NCBI GenBank assembly: GCA_946479125.1 | Contig: CAMLET010000031.1 | Location: forward strand, 1 to 13,117 | Length of the DNA: 13,117 nt | Reading direction: 5' to 3' | From: an uncultured Flavobacteriales bacterium | GTDB lineage: Bacteria > Bacteroidota > Bacteroidia > Flavobacteriales > Crocinitomicaceae | Shown here: positions 5,570 to 13,117 of the stretch, in pieces | How positions within the stretch are numbered: position 1 is the stretch's first letter | How the letters are laid out: each line of letters opens with the position of its first letter | Notes under the pieces: model-generated | What the model saw: only the letters and a program-made list of their open reading frames with translations | Databases searched by the model: none | What the model was told of the DNA's origin: nothing | Program-made: the position numbers and the translations under genes

Positions 5570-8269
5570 ATGAAAAAAACATTAGTGTTACTGTCGCTTT
5601 TGGCGACAACCCTTCCAGGTTGGGGACAGTCTGCGGCAAAAGGTTCAATCCTCCAGGCGCCAACTACCATTTTAAAATCACACCCGCTTCCTTCTGAAAA
5701 CCATGTGAAAACGATCTTGTGTGTGGATACCTTGCGTTACCCGCAAGCGAAGCAGCAGATTTTAGGAGTTCCTGCGAACTTTTACATTTTTGATGCATGG
5801 CAGGCAGATGCTGAATCAATTTCACAAACTTTCCTGAATACAGGTTCTCTTTCGTTAACAGGAGCAGAATTTATTGGTGGAAGAAGTGCAAGTAGTTCAG
5901 GGGCAACTATCACTGTCAACGTTGGAGTTTACAGTGTTAATGCATCTAACGTACCAACAACTCTTTTGGGAAGTGGGAATGTTACTTTAACAGGAACTAC
6001 AAATGCATACCGTTATGTGACTTTCGCGAGCCCGATTACCGTTACAGGAAATTATGCTATCGTAATTGCACCTACAAGTGCAGGTTCAGTAGTTAATTTC
6101 TACATTAACGATCGTGCTGCCGGACAACCTTACGATGAGGATTTCGCACGTTACAAATCAAATTACTATCCGGGTTCGGCTGGAGCATATGTTTCTCCGT
6201 TGACATTAACAACAGGTGATGCTACCAATTTCCCTGGTAACCCGTTCAATTTTGAGCCTGTTGTTGCTCCAATTGTAAACTATACAATTAACACGCAGTA
6301 CACCCCTTCTGCAACTTCAGTTTGTATGGGAACTCCTGTCACTTATACAAATGGAACAACTCCTGCGGCACATTTAGGAAACAGAATGACAAACTATCAA
6401 ATTTTCCGCACTTACTTTGGAACTGCAACGTCAGATTCAACTTATGTGTACGACATGGATAATTTATCGCCATACATTTGGTCGGGAACAACAACATATA
6501 CACACCCAGCTGCTGGCTCTTACGATGTTCTTTTAGGAACTAATGGAGGTTTTTGGAGTAGCTGTTTCGATTATGTTACACATACAATTACTGTAAACGC
6601 AATTCCTGCAGCACCAACGGTTACACCAGGTGGACCAACAACTTTCTGTGCTGGAGGTAGTGTTTCTTTGACGTCTTCTGCAGCAACAGGAAATCTTTGG
6701 TCAAATACGGCAAACACGCCAACAACTAACATTACTACATCAGGAAGTTACACAGTAACACAAACAGTTGCTGGTTGTACTTCTCCTGCTTCAGCAGCAA
6801 CGGTTGTAACCGTAAATCCTATGGATAATGCGACATTCAGCTATCCAAGTTCTACATTATGTACAGGTGGTTCTAACGTAACTCCTACTGCAAGTACTGC
6901 AGGGTCTTATTCATCAACTGCTGGTTTAACTTTTGTAAGTACTTCAACAGGTGAAATTGATTTGGCTGGAAGTACAAACGGAACATACGTTGTTACACAT
7001 ACAACTAGTGGAACATGTCCGAACACTTCAACGCAGTCAGTAACAATTACAGCTGCACCTTCTGCAGATTTCTCTTATATGCAAGCTGCTTATTGTATGG
7101 CAGATGTTGACCCATCGCCAAGCTTTGGTTCAGGTGCAAGTGGGGGAACTTTCTCTTCTACAACTGGATTGGTAATTGATGGTTCAACCGGAGCAATTGA
7201 TTTGAGTGCATCTACAGCTGGAACTTATACTGTAACAAATGCCATCACTGCTTCAGGAGCTTGTCCTGCAACTTCTGATACATATTCTGTAACAGTTAAT
7301 ACTTCTCCAACTGCAAGTGTTTCTGGTGGTGGATCTTTCTGTGGAATCACTTCAACTCCTGTAAGTATTGCTTTAACTGGTTCTGGACCTTGGGATGTAA
7401 CTTACACAGATGGAACAACTCCAACTACTGTTACTGGAGTAGCAACTAGTCCACTTACTGTTAATGTTACAGCTAACGGTTCTTATACTGTTTCTCAAGT
7501 TACAATGGCTGGATGTTCTAATGCAGGAACTGGAACAGCTACAGTACAACTGAACCCAAATCCAACGGTAAACTTCAGTGCAATTTCTCCTGTATGTGAG
7601 AATGCTTCTGTTGTAACGTTGAATGCTACTCCAGCGGGAGGAATGTTCTCTGGAACTGGTGTTTCAGGAAATACATTTGATCCTGCAGGAATGAGTGCAA
7701 GCACTACGACAATTACGTATTCTTACACAGATGCGAACGGTTGTTCAAATTCCGCAACACAAAACGCGGTAATTAATGCAAACCCTTCAGTTTCTTTAGG
7801 AACATTTGCTGATATGTGTGATTACAATGCTGCGATTACACTTTCTGGTGGTTCTCCTGCTGGTGGTTCTTATTCAGGAAATGGAGTAAGTGCCGGAATG
7901 TTTGATCCTGCAACTGCTGGTTTAGGTTCTTCCGCAATTACATATTCTTACACTGATGCTAACAACTGTTCAAACACAGCGGTAAGTACAATTTTGGTTG
8001 ACGAGTGTTTAGGATTGGATGCTGAGTCATTAAATTCAGTAACTGTTTCTCCTAACCCAACAACAGGAGACTTCATGGTGTCTACTTCAGGAACGGATGA
8101 AATTACTTTTGTGGTATTGACGGAAGATGGAAAAGTTGTTATTGCTCCTCGTACACTTAAAAATGGTGTAAACGAGCAGGTTTCATTGAATGGATTTGCT
8201 AAAGGAGTTTACTTCGTTAGCTTAAGTTCAGTGAATGGAACAGCAACTAAAAAGATTGTATTACAATAA
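5570..8269 (+). CDS. Secreted T9SS cargo protein with PKD/Ig-like modules
   Basis: An 899-residue exported protein rich in Thr, Ser and Gly. The ATG at 5570 opens a typical signal peptide (MKKTLVLLSLLATTLPGWGQ, residues 1-20), probably cut after Gln20. Residues about 60-240 form a beta-rich domain resembling the accessory beta-sandwiches of such proteins. A PKD-like unit follows (about 250-345, with YTHPAAGSYDVLLG). Next come Cys-containing Ig/PKD-like modules: one around 350-418, a related pair (421-497, 499-577; GEIDL/GAIDL core), one at 580-663, and another related pair (666-737, 738-813; ITYSYTDAN core). The last part (about 821-899) is a type A T9SS sorting domain: VSPNPTTGDF near 826-835 and the terminal KGVYFVSL...KKIVLQ. 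It should cross the outer membrane by T9SS and be released or attached to the surface via A-LPS. No catalytic domain is recognisable, so an adhesive or structural role is a guess. Confidence 0.9.
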   Translation: MKKTLVLLSLLATTLPGWGQSAAKGSILQAPTTILKSHPLPSENHVKTILCVDTLRYPQAKQQILGVPANFYIFDAWQADAESISQTFLNTGSLSLTGAEFIGGRSASSSGATITVNVGVYSVNASNVPTTLLGSGNVTLTGTTNAYRYVTFASPITVTGNYAIVIAPTSAGSVVNFYINDRAAGQPYDEDFARYKSNYYPGSAGAYVSPLTLTTGDATNFPGNPFNFEPVVAPIVNYTINTQYTPSATSVCMGTPVTYTNGTTPAAHLGNRMTNYQIFRTYFGTATSDSTYVYDMDNLSPYIWSGTTTYTHPAAGSYDVLLGTNGGFWSSCFDYVTHTITVNAIPAAPTVTPGGPTTFCAGGSVSLTSSAATGNLWSNTANTPTTNITTSGSYTVTQTVAGCTSPASAATVVTVNPMDNATFSYPSSTLCTGGSNVTPTASTAGSYSSTAGLTFVSTSTGEIDLAGSTNGTYVVTHTTSGTCPNTSTQSVTITAAPSADFSYMQAAYCMADVDPSPSFGSGASGGTFSSTTGLVIDGSTGAIDLSASTAGTYTVTNAITASGACPATSDTYSVTVNTSPTASVSGGGSFCGITSTPVSIALTGSGPWDVTYTDGTTPTTVTGVATSPLTVNVTANGSYTVSQVTMAGCSNAGTGTATVQLNPNPTVNFSAISPVCENASVVTLNATPAGGMFSGTGVSGNTFDPAGMSASTTTITYSYTDANGCSNSATQNAVINANPSVSLGTFADMCDYNAAITLSGGSPAGGSYSGNGVSAGMFDPATAGLGSSAITYSYTDANNCSNTAVSTILVDECLGLDAESLNSVTVSPNPTTGDFMVSTSGTDEITFVVLTEDGKVVIAPRTLKNGVNEQVSLNGFAKGVYFVSLSSVNGTATKKIVLQ

Positions 8270-8288
8270 GTTAGTTCTTCATACGAAT

Positions 8289-8326
8289 CAAATGCCGGTC
8301 CCGTTCTTACGGGATCGGCATTTTTT
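8289..8326 (+). terminator. Rho-independent terminator of the T9SS protein gene
   Basis: AAATGCCGGTCCCGT (8290-8304) pairs with ACGGGATCGGCATTT (8309-8323) around a TCTT loop, with a single G-U pair in the middle. Six T residues run from 8321 to 8326. This is the most stable hairpin in the window, and it isolates the secreted-protein gene from the phosphatase gene. Confidence 0.92.
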
Positions 8327-8368
8327 GTTCAAAGAATTTCTATTTTTACGGTATAAACATTCTCTAAC

Positions 8369-9244
8369 ATGGCAAAAAAGTACGCGGCTATAGATATCGG
8401 TTCAAATGCAGCCCGCTTGCTTATTGGTGAAATTGATACAGAGGATGGCCACCCATACGTAAAGAAAATCTCCTACACCCGCTTACCGCTTCGCCTGGGT
8501 GAAGAAGTGTTCGACTCGGGAAAGATCAGTAAAAAGAAGTCGGAAGATTTTGTAAAAACAATGAAAGCTTTTTCATTGATCTCTGATATTTTCAATGTTT
8601 CGGATTTAAGAGCCTGTGCCACTTCTGCCATGCGTGATGCCGAAAACGGTATGGAAATCATAGCGGAAGTCAAAAAAGAAACAGGAATAGATATTGAGAT
8701 CATTTCAGGTGATGAAGAGGCACGATTGATTTTCGGAACCTTCTCTCTTTTGGATATCGATAAAAACAAACCGTTTTTGGTAATTGACGTTGGTGGTGGA
8801 TCTACCGAAATAAACGTTTTTGAACACGGAGAACGTGTTGCTGCAAAAAGCTTCGATATTGGAACTGTTCGTATGCTGAAAGGCAAAGTGGAGAAGAAAG
8901 ACTGGAACGATTTGAAACAGTGGATCGTTGAACACGTTGAAGATAATCCACATTTGATTTTCGCTACAGGTGGAAACATCAATAAAATACATAAACTGCT
9001 TGGGTTAAAAGAAAAGTCTCCTGTTGAGTTGAACGCGATCAAAGAACTTTATGAACAATTGGAACCTTTGAGCGTGGGACAACGAATGGATGAGTTTCAT
9101 TTGAAGCCGGATAGGGCAGATGTAATTATTCCTGCCATGGAGATCTTTATGTTCTGCCTGGAAACCATGAAGGCAGATGAATTGATCGTTCCCAAAATTG
9201 GTTTATCCGACGGAATTATTTTCGATTTCCACCAGAAAAATTAG
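8369..9244 (+). CDS. Ppx/GppA family phosphatase, single-domain form
   Basis: A 291-residue member of the exopolyphosphatase / guanosine pentaphosphatase family of the ASKHA (actin-like ATPase) fold. Visible motifs are DIGSNAARLLIGE (9-21, phosphate-binding loop), ATSAMRDAENG, SGDEEARLIF (113-122; Glu116/Glu117 contain the catalytic Glu position), DVGGGSTE (140-147), ATGGN (199-203) and LSDGI near the C-terminus. It probably releases phosphate from polyphosphate or from pppGpp; sequence alone does not decide between them. It is much shorter than E. coli Ppx or GppA (about 500 residues) because it lacks the C-terminal HD-type domain. I saw no clear TAnnTTTG promoter in the 42 bases between the upstream terminator and the ATG. 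The lipoprotein gene follows 45 bases later on the same strand. Confidence 0.88.
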   Translation: MAKKYAAIDIGSNAARLLIGEIDTEDGHPYVKKISYTRLPLRLGEEVFDSGKISKKKSEDFVKTMKAFSLISDIFNVSDLRACATSAMRDAENGMEIIAEVKKETGIDIEIISGDEEARLIFGTFSLLDIDKNKPFLVIDVGGGSTEINVFEHGERVAAKSFDIGTVRMLKGKVEKKDWNDLKQWIVEHVEDNPHLIFATGGNINKIHKLLGLKEKSPVELNAIKELYEQLEPLSVGQRMDEFHLKPDRADVIIPAMEIFMFCLETMKADELIVPKIGLSDGIIFDFHQKN

Positions 9245-9289
9245 ATTTCTATTTCCTTCTTCAGTAACTTGTGTTACAAAACTACTGAT

Positions 9290-10045
9290 ATGGGACGTTT
9301 ACTTTTCGCTCTTTTCTTAATTCTTTTGGTTGCACCAGGTTGCAGAAAGGATGGGAAACATAAAATCAGGAAAAATCATCGTCAGGCTGTTGGAGAATCA
9401 GCATCAGACATTCTTTCAGATAAGAAATACGAAAAACTGACCGTTCAGATCATTTACATGACTGGTTTTCGACCAACGGATGAAGCTTTGGATAATTTGA
9501 AAACAATGCTCACCGCACGTTGCAGTAAACCAGATGGAATTGGTTTTGTTTACAAGGAAATTTCGGCTCAGGGAAAAGCTTCATACACACTTTCTGATAT
9601 TAAAGATTTAGAAGATGATAACAGAAGTGAGTTTACGGCTAAGAAAAATCTGGCGATTACCATTTTGTTTTTAGACGGACCTTCTTCAGACGATCAAGGT
9701 AACGCTGTTGTGCTTGGAGTTGCTTATTATAACACTTCTTTGGCCATTTTTGAATCCACTGTGCACGATTTTTCGAATCAATTAAACGAACCCGAAAGGT
9801 ATAAACTGGAGTCACTGATTCTTAATCACGAATTCGGACATCTTTTTGGCTTGGTGAATCTTGGAACAACTCCTCAAAGCAGTCATGAAGACGCTTCTCA
9901 TTCAGGTCATTGCAATAACGAAGATTGTTTGATGTACTGGGAAGCAGAAACGGGAACAGCTATCACTAATCTGGTAGGAAATACACCAATTCCTGATTTT
10001 GATGCTAATTGTATTTCCGACTTGCAGCATAATGGTGGGAAATAA
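9290..10045 (+). CDS. Putative lipoprotein zinc metalloprotease (metzincin-like)
   Basis: A 251-residue predicted lipoprotein. The ATG at 9290 gives a compact signal sequence, MGRLLFALFLILLVAPGC, with Cys18 as the lipidated residue followed by a basic RKDGKHK stretch. An ATG at 9269 would add seven polar residues and is disfavoured. The central part has no motif I know. Near the C-terminus, HEFGHLFG (180-187) is a zinc-protease HExxHxxG signature. It is followed 19 residues later by HCNNEDCLM (207-215), with Met215 as a possible Met-turn. HCx4CxM resembles the archaemetzincin signature, but there the His directly follows the HExxHxxG segment, and the later CxxC is reduced here to one Cys (Cys241). 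His207, His199 or His204 could be the third zinc ligand. It is probably anchored in the outer membrane, facing periplasm or surface. The gene is probably co-transcribed with the phosphatase gene. Protease activity is inferred from motifs only. Confidence 0.72.
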   Translation: MGRLLFALFLILLVAPGCRKDGKHKIRKNHRQAVGESASDILSDKKYEKLTVQIIYMTGFRPTDEALDNLKTMLTARCSKPDGIGFVYKEISAQGKASYTLSDIKDLEDDNRSEFTAKKNLAITILFLDGPSSDDQGNAVVLGVAYYNTSLAIFESTVHDFSNQLNEPERYKLESLILNHEFGHLFGLVNLGTTPQSSHEDASHSGHCNNEDCLMYWEAETGTAITNLVGNTPIPDFDANCISDLQHNGGK

Positions 10046-10245
10046 AAGCAATTTTTAGTCTGAACTGCTACTTTGATAATCAACATATTGACGGCGTAAT
10101 GTGTTAAATGCTTCACATAAATTAGCTGTACCCCTTGTTAATACTGTTGTTTATAATAATTCTAAATTAGGCTTTCTGACAATCTTCTGACACTTTTTCG
10201 CAATCCAATAGCGAATTTTGTACGTAAGTAAAGGAAACCTTAAGC
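10046..10245 (+). other. Intergenic region ahead of the hem operon
   Basis: About 200 AT-rich bases without a credible gene. It should hold the hem operon promoter. The best -7 candidate is GAATTTTG (10213-10220), with one mismatch to TAnnTTTG but no TTG at the right distance. A second weak option is TTG (10136-10138), 19 bases, then TAATTCTA. No clear terminator follows the lipoprotein gene, so partial read-through into hemA is possible. AAGGA (10231-10235) is a plausible ribosome-binding site 10 bases before the GTG start of hemA. Confidence 0.35.
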
Positions 10246-11472
10246 GTGATTAAACAAATACATAGTATTGCATTTACACATCGTAATCTGGACGTTCGTA
10301 AAATTGGACGTTTACATATCGAGTTGGAAAATCAGCAATCGCGTTTTTCTCATTTGAAAAGTGTTCTTGAACTCGATGAGGTGGTTTTTCTTTCCACATG
10401 TAACAGAGTTGAGTATTTCTTTGTTACAAATGTTCCTGTAAACCAAGCATTCTTACATACCTTTTTTACTGAATTGTATCCTGAAATGGATGCTGAAAGC
10501 ACGGCTTATTATTCAGATAAAGCGGAAATCTATGATAGAATGGATGCCGTTGTGCATTTGTTTAAAGTAGCTTCTTCTATTGATTCTTTGGTAGTAGGTG
10601 AGCGCGAGATCATTACGCAGGTGCGCCAGGCATACGATCAAGCGAAAGAAATGAATTTGTGTGGCGATACTATGAGAATTCTTTTCAAGGAAACAATTCT
10701 TACAGCTAAACGCGTTTATTCTGAGACGAAAATCTCTGAACGACCTGTTTCCATCGTGTCAATTGCCTACCAACAGTTACAAAACCTTGAAGTTCCCAAT
10801 GACGCTCGCGTTTTGGTTATCGGAACAGGAGTTACCAATACGGCTATGACGCGTTTCCTTAAGAAGCACGGAATGACCAAATTCACATTCTTCAACAGAA
10901 CATTGGAAAATGCGTTACCGTTGGCACAAGAGCTTGATGGAAGAGCGTTCCCACTTAGTGAGTTGGAAAACTATTCTGAAGGTTTCGATATTTTGGTAAG
11001 CTGTACAGGTTCTGAAAACACTATCGTTGATCTTGTGTTGTATGAAAAACTACTGCAAGGCGAAACGGATAAGAAAATCACCATTGATTTGGCTTTGCCG
11101 AATGATATATCGGATGATGTTCATACCAAATTTGGAACACGTTCTATCTCAATCAATACACTTCAAAAGATTTCTGAGGATAACCTCATTATTCGCTCGA
11201 ATGAAATTGACCATGTAGAAAGCATTATTGAAGAGGCAAGAGCTTCGTTTATCAATGCCGCTAAAATGAGAACGATCGAAGTTGCTATGCGTCCTGTTCC
11301 TCAAATGGTTAAAGAAATTAAAGCAACAGCTTTCAACGATGTTTTCAAGAATGAACTTCAGCAAATGGATTCTGAATCCCTTGAAATTCTGGAAAAGATC
11401 GTTGGTTACATGGAAAAGAAATACATAAGCATGCCTATGCTTATGGCGAAGGAAATCCTTTTTAAATCTTAA
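10246..11472 (+). CDS. hemA: Glutamyl-tRNA reductase
   Basis: A 408-residue enzyme that reduces glutamyl-tRNA(Glu) with NADPH to glutamate-1-semialdehyde, the first committed step of tetrapyrrole synthesis by the C5 route. Motifs: IAFTHRNLDVRKIGRL at the N-terminus, the catalytic STCNR with Cys52, VVGEREIITQVRQAY, the NADPH-binding VLVIGTGVTN around Gly193-Gly195, FFNRT, and a helical C-terminal dimerisation domain. The start is GTG at 10246: it gives the expected family N-terminus, has an AAGGA upstream, and no in-frame ATG exists before residue 70, which would remove the catalytic Cys. The third Gly of a classic GxGxxG is Asn here; I recall similar variants in other HemA proteins of the phylum. 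First gene of the hemA-hemC-hemD run. Confidence 0.96.
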   Translation: MIKQIHSIAFTHRNLDVRKIGRLHIELENQQSRFSHLKSVLELDEVVFLSTCNRVEYFFVTNVPVNQAFLHTFFTELYPEMDAESTAYYSDKAEIYDRMDAVVHLFKVASSIDSLVVGEREIITQVRQAYDQAKEMNLCGDTMRILFKETILTAKRVYSETKISERPVSIVSIAYQQLQNLEVPNDARVLVIGTGVTNTAMTRFLKKHGMTKFTFFNRTLENALPLAQELDGRAFPLSELENYSEGFDILVSCTGSENTIVDLVLYEKLLQGETDKKITIDLALPNDISDDVHTKFGTRSISINTLQKISEDNLIIRSNEIDHVESIIEEARASFINAAKMRTIEVAMRPVPQMVKEIKATAFNDVFKNELQQMDSESLEILEKIVGYMEKKYISMPMLMAKEILFKS

Positions 11473-11480
11473 TTTCCCAC

Positions 11481-12374
11481 ATGCAAAAAATTAGAATTGG
11501 TTCGAGAGGAAGTGATCTTGCTCTCTGGCAGGCAAATACTGTAAAACGTCAGTTGGAAGAATTGGGTGCCGAAGTCGATATCACAATTATCACTACTCAA
11601 GGCGACAGCATACAGCATTTAAGCTTCGACAAATTGGAAGGAAAAGGATTTTTCACCAAAGAAATTGAGCAAGCTTTGCTAGACAGATCAATTGATTTAG
11701 CCGTTCATTCACATAAAGATTTGGAAACAAATCCACCAGCAGGATTGATTATTGGAGCAGTTTCTGACCGTGAGAATCCGGCAGATGTGCTTTTGATTCA
11801 CCCAAATGCAGTTGATGCTACACAAATGTGGGGATTGAAAGAAGGTGCAATCGTAGGAACTTCTTCTGCACGCAGAAAATCGCAATTGGTTGGTTTACGT
11901 GAGGATGTTGAGATCAAAGATTTGCGAGGAAATGTTCCAACACGCTTAGGGAAATTGGTTGCTGGTGATTACGATGCCATTTTACTGGCGAAAGCCGGGA
12001 TTGACCGCTTAGAATTAGATTTACAAGGAATGACCGAAGTTGTTTTGGACCCAACCGAATTTATTCCAGCGCCAGCACAAGGTGTTCTTGCACTTCAGAT
12101 CAGAAGTACAGATACAGAGCTTTTGAATTTTATTCAGCCTTTAAATAATGTGGACGTACAAGCACGAATTGTGTTAGAACGTACCTTGTTGAATCGTTTG
12201 GATGGAGGTTGTCAATTACCGCTTGGAGCTTATTGTCCGGAAGACGGAAAACTATTTGTTTCTTATTCTCCTGATTGGCAGTTGGGCGCACAATGGTTTG
12301 AGTTTGAAGGTCCACACGATTTGGAGATGATTGATGTAGTGCTTGAAGCATTGCTGACAGAAGATGAAGACTAA
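11481..12374 (+). CDS. hemC: Hydroxymethylbilane synthase (porphobilinogen deaminase)
   Basis: A 297-residue enzyme that joins four porphobilinogen molecules head to tail into hydroxymethylbilane. It shows the family N-terminus (RIGSRGSDLALWQA), VHSHKDLE with catalytic Asp80, GTSSARRKSQL and DLRGNVPTRLGKL (substrate- and cofactor-binding arginines), APAQGVLALQIR, and GGCQLPLGAYC with Cys244, which carries the dipyrromethane cofactor. Length is close to the usual 300-310. The ATG at 11481 lies 8 bases after the hemA stop and has no Shine-Dalgarno sequence, so translation may depend on coupling with hemA. Its end overlaps hemD by 11 bases. Confidence 0.96.
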   Translation: MQKIRIGSRGSDLALWQANTVKRQLEELGAEVDITIITTQGDSIQHLSFDKLEGKGFFTKEIEQALLDRSIDLAVHSHKDLETNPPAGLIIGAVSDRENPADVLLIHPNAVDATQMWGLKEGAIVGTSSARRKSQLVGLREDVEIKDLRGNVPTRLGKLVAGDYDAILLAKAGIDRLELDLQGMTEVVLDPTEFIPAPAQGVLALQIRSTDTELLNFIQPLNNVDVQARIVLERTLLNRLDGGCQLPLGAYCPEDGKLFVSYSPDWQLGAQWFEFEGPHDLEMIDVVLEALLTEDED

Positions 12375-13017
12375 ACTCTTCATATCAAATGCTGAAATTG
12401 TAGATCAGACCTTTCGTGATTTTTGCGATGGGCATAACATAGCCATTACAGCAAAATCGCTAATTTCATTTAAAGCATTGGAGTTTGAAGATGTTGAAGA
12501 AACAGATGTTGTATTCTTTTCTTCGCCGCGTTCCGTCGACTTTTTCATTGATTCCATTAAAAATAAAACCATCTTGCTTGCCTGTTTGGGTAGTGGAACG
12601 TCAAAACGGTTACAAGAGTATGGATTTGCAGCAGATTTCGTAGGATCGGCTTCTGCATTACCGGAGGTTGTCGCAACCGAATTTTGTAAGTGGTTAGGAG
12701 ATAAGAAAGTACTTTTCCCCTTATCGGCTATTTCCAATCGCTCCATTTCTTCTAAAATTCCGGTTGATCAGAAAATCGAGTTAACCGTTTATGAAACAAT
12801 TGCCGTTTCTGAAAAATTGGAAACCTTCGATATTTACGTTTTTACAAGTCCTAGTAACGTTGATTCATTTTTGAAAGAAAATGAAATTGCTCCTGGTTCC
12901 AGGGTAATTGCCTGGGGTAAAACAACAGAATCAAAATTGAACAGCTTGCATGTTCCTTGCGAAATGACCCTGAAAAACTCCAATTTACGTGAGTTAGAGA
13001 CTATTTTGGGAAAATAG
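12364..13017 (+). CDS. hemD: Uroporphyrinogen-III synthase
   Basis: A 217-residue protein assigned to HemD, which cyclises hydroxymethylbilane with inversion of ring D to give uroporphyrinogen III. HemD sequences diverge strongly, so the call rests on size, position directly after hemC, and typical features. These are two similar alpha/beta halves with FFSSPRSVDFFI (about residues 57-68) and the matching FTSPSNVDSFL near 160-170, a LACLGSGTSKRLQEYGF segment, and VYETI in the linker. The ATG overlaps the 3' end of hemC by 11 bases in another frame, indicating translational coupling. Confidence 0.88.
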   Translation: MKTKLFISNAEIVDQTFRDFCDGHNIAITAKSLISFKALEFEDVEETDVVFFSSPRSVDFFIDSIKNKTILLACLGSGTSKRLQEYGFAADFVGSASALPEVVATEFCKWLGDKKVLFPLSAISNRSISSKIPVDQKIELTVYETIAVSEKLETFDIYVFTSPSNVDSFLKENEIAPGSRVIAWGKTTESKLNSLHVPCEMTLKNSNLRELETILGK

Positions 13018-13117
13018 AATACCTACAATCTTTTCCTATTTACCACAGGCTTAAGCTTCCAAGATTCACGGAATCCTTTACGCAATCTTATTCTTCGAAT
13101 AATTAACATTTTGCCAG
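13018..13117. other. Region after hemD, no recognisable gene
   Basis: One hundred bases without a coding region I can support. Two small inverted repeats are visible: GATTC-ACG-GAATC (13063-13075) and TTATTC-TTC-GAATAA (13088-13102). Neither is followed by a T run, so there is no good terminator and the operon may continue past the window edge. Confidence 0.4.

Noticed and set aside
8473..9042. 189-codon minus-strand open frame inside the phosphatase gene
   Set aside because: It is antisense to clear Ppx/GppA motifs and has no recognisable domain or promoter.
10205..10230. Strong promoter directly before hemA
   Set aside because: GAATTTTG (10213-10220) is only a partial -7 match and lacks a TTG at 17-23 bases upstream, so it is not listed as a promoter.
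12405..12746. 113-codon minus-strand open frame within hemD
   Set aside because: It is antisense to hemD, has low-complexity Ser/Thr content and no motif.
13063..13102. Terminator after hemD
   Set aside because: The two inverted repeats have short AT-rich or five-base arms and no following T run.

Overview
This is a chromosomal window from a member of the Bacteroidota, most likely a flavobacterium-like lineage. Several signals support this. Promoters have the TTG-N19-TAnnTTTG form, and start codons lack Shine-Dalgarno sequences but have A-rich upstream stretches. The large secreted repeat protein ends in a type IX secretion (T9SS) sorting domain, and the isoleucyl-tRNA synthetase is of the IleRS2 type with a GIHH signature. 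I see no phage, insertion sequence, CRISPR array, tRNA or rRNA. Most of the window is ordinary core metabolism.

Left part (1-1900): a minus-strand acyl-CoA (probably propionyl-CoA) carboxylase carboxyltransferase subunit. Downstream of it lie two hairpins whose loops are near-perfect reverse complements of each other. Its promoter faces that of ileS across a divergent spacer of about 260 bp, which also holds operator-like GATTTCCC repeats and an ileS leader hairpin.

Centre (1901-10045): ileS, closed by a strong terminator. Next is an AT-rich leader and an 899-residue T9SS cargo protein built of Cys-containing PKD/Ig-like modules, closed by its own strong terminator. Then come a single-domain Ppx/GppA phosphatase and a lipoprotein with a metzincin-like zinc site, 45 bp apart and probably co-transcribed.

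Right part (10246-13017): hemA, hemC and hemD in one tight operon (8-bp gap, then 11-bp overlap). It encodes the route from glutamyl-tRNA to uroporphyrinogen III, apart from HemL and HemB, which are not in the window. The last 100 bases hold no recognisable gene.

I found no convincing multi-gene novel system. The points most worth a second look are the loop-conserved hairpin pair (1-92), the swapped HIGH motif in IleRS, the archaemetzincin-like but interrupted zinc/Cys motif in the lipoprotein, and the possible control elements ahead of ileS.
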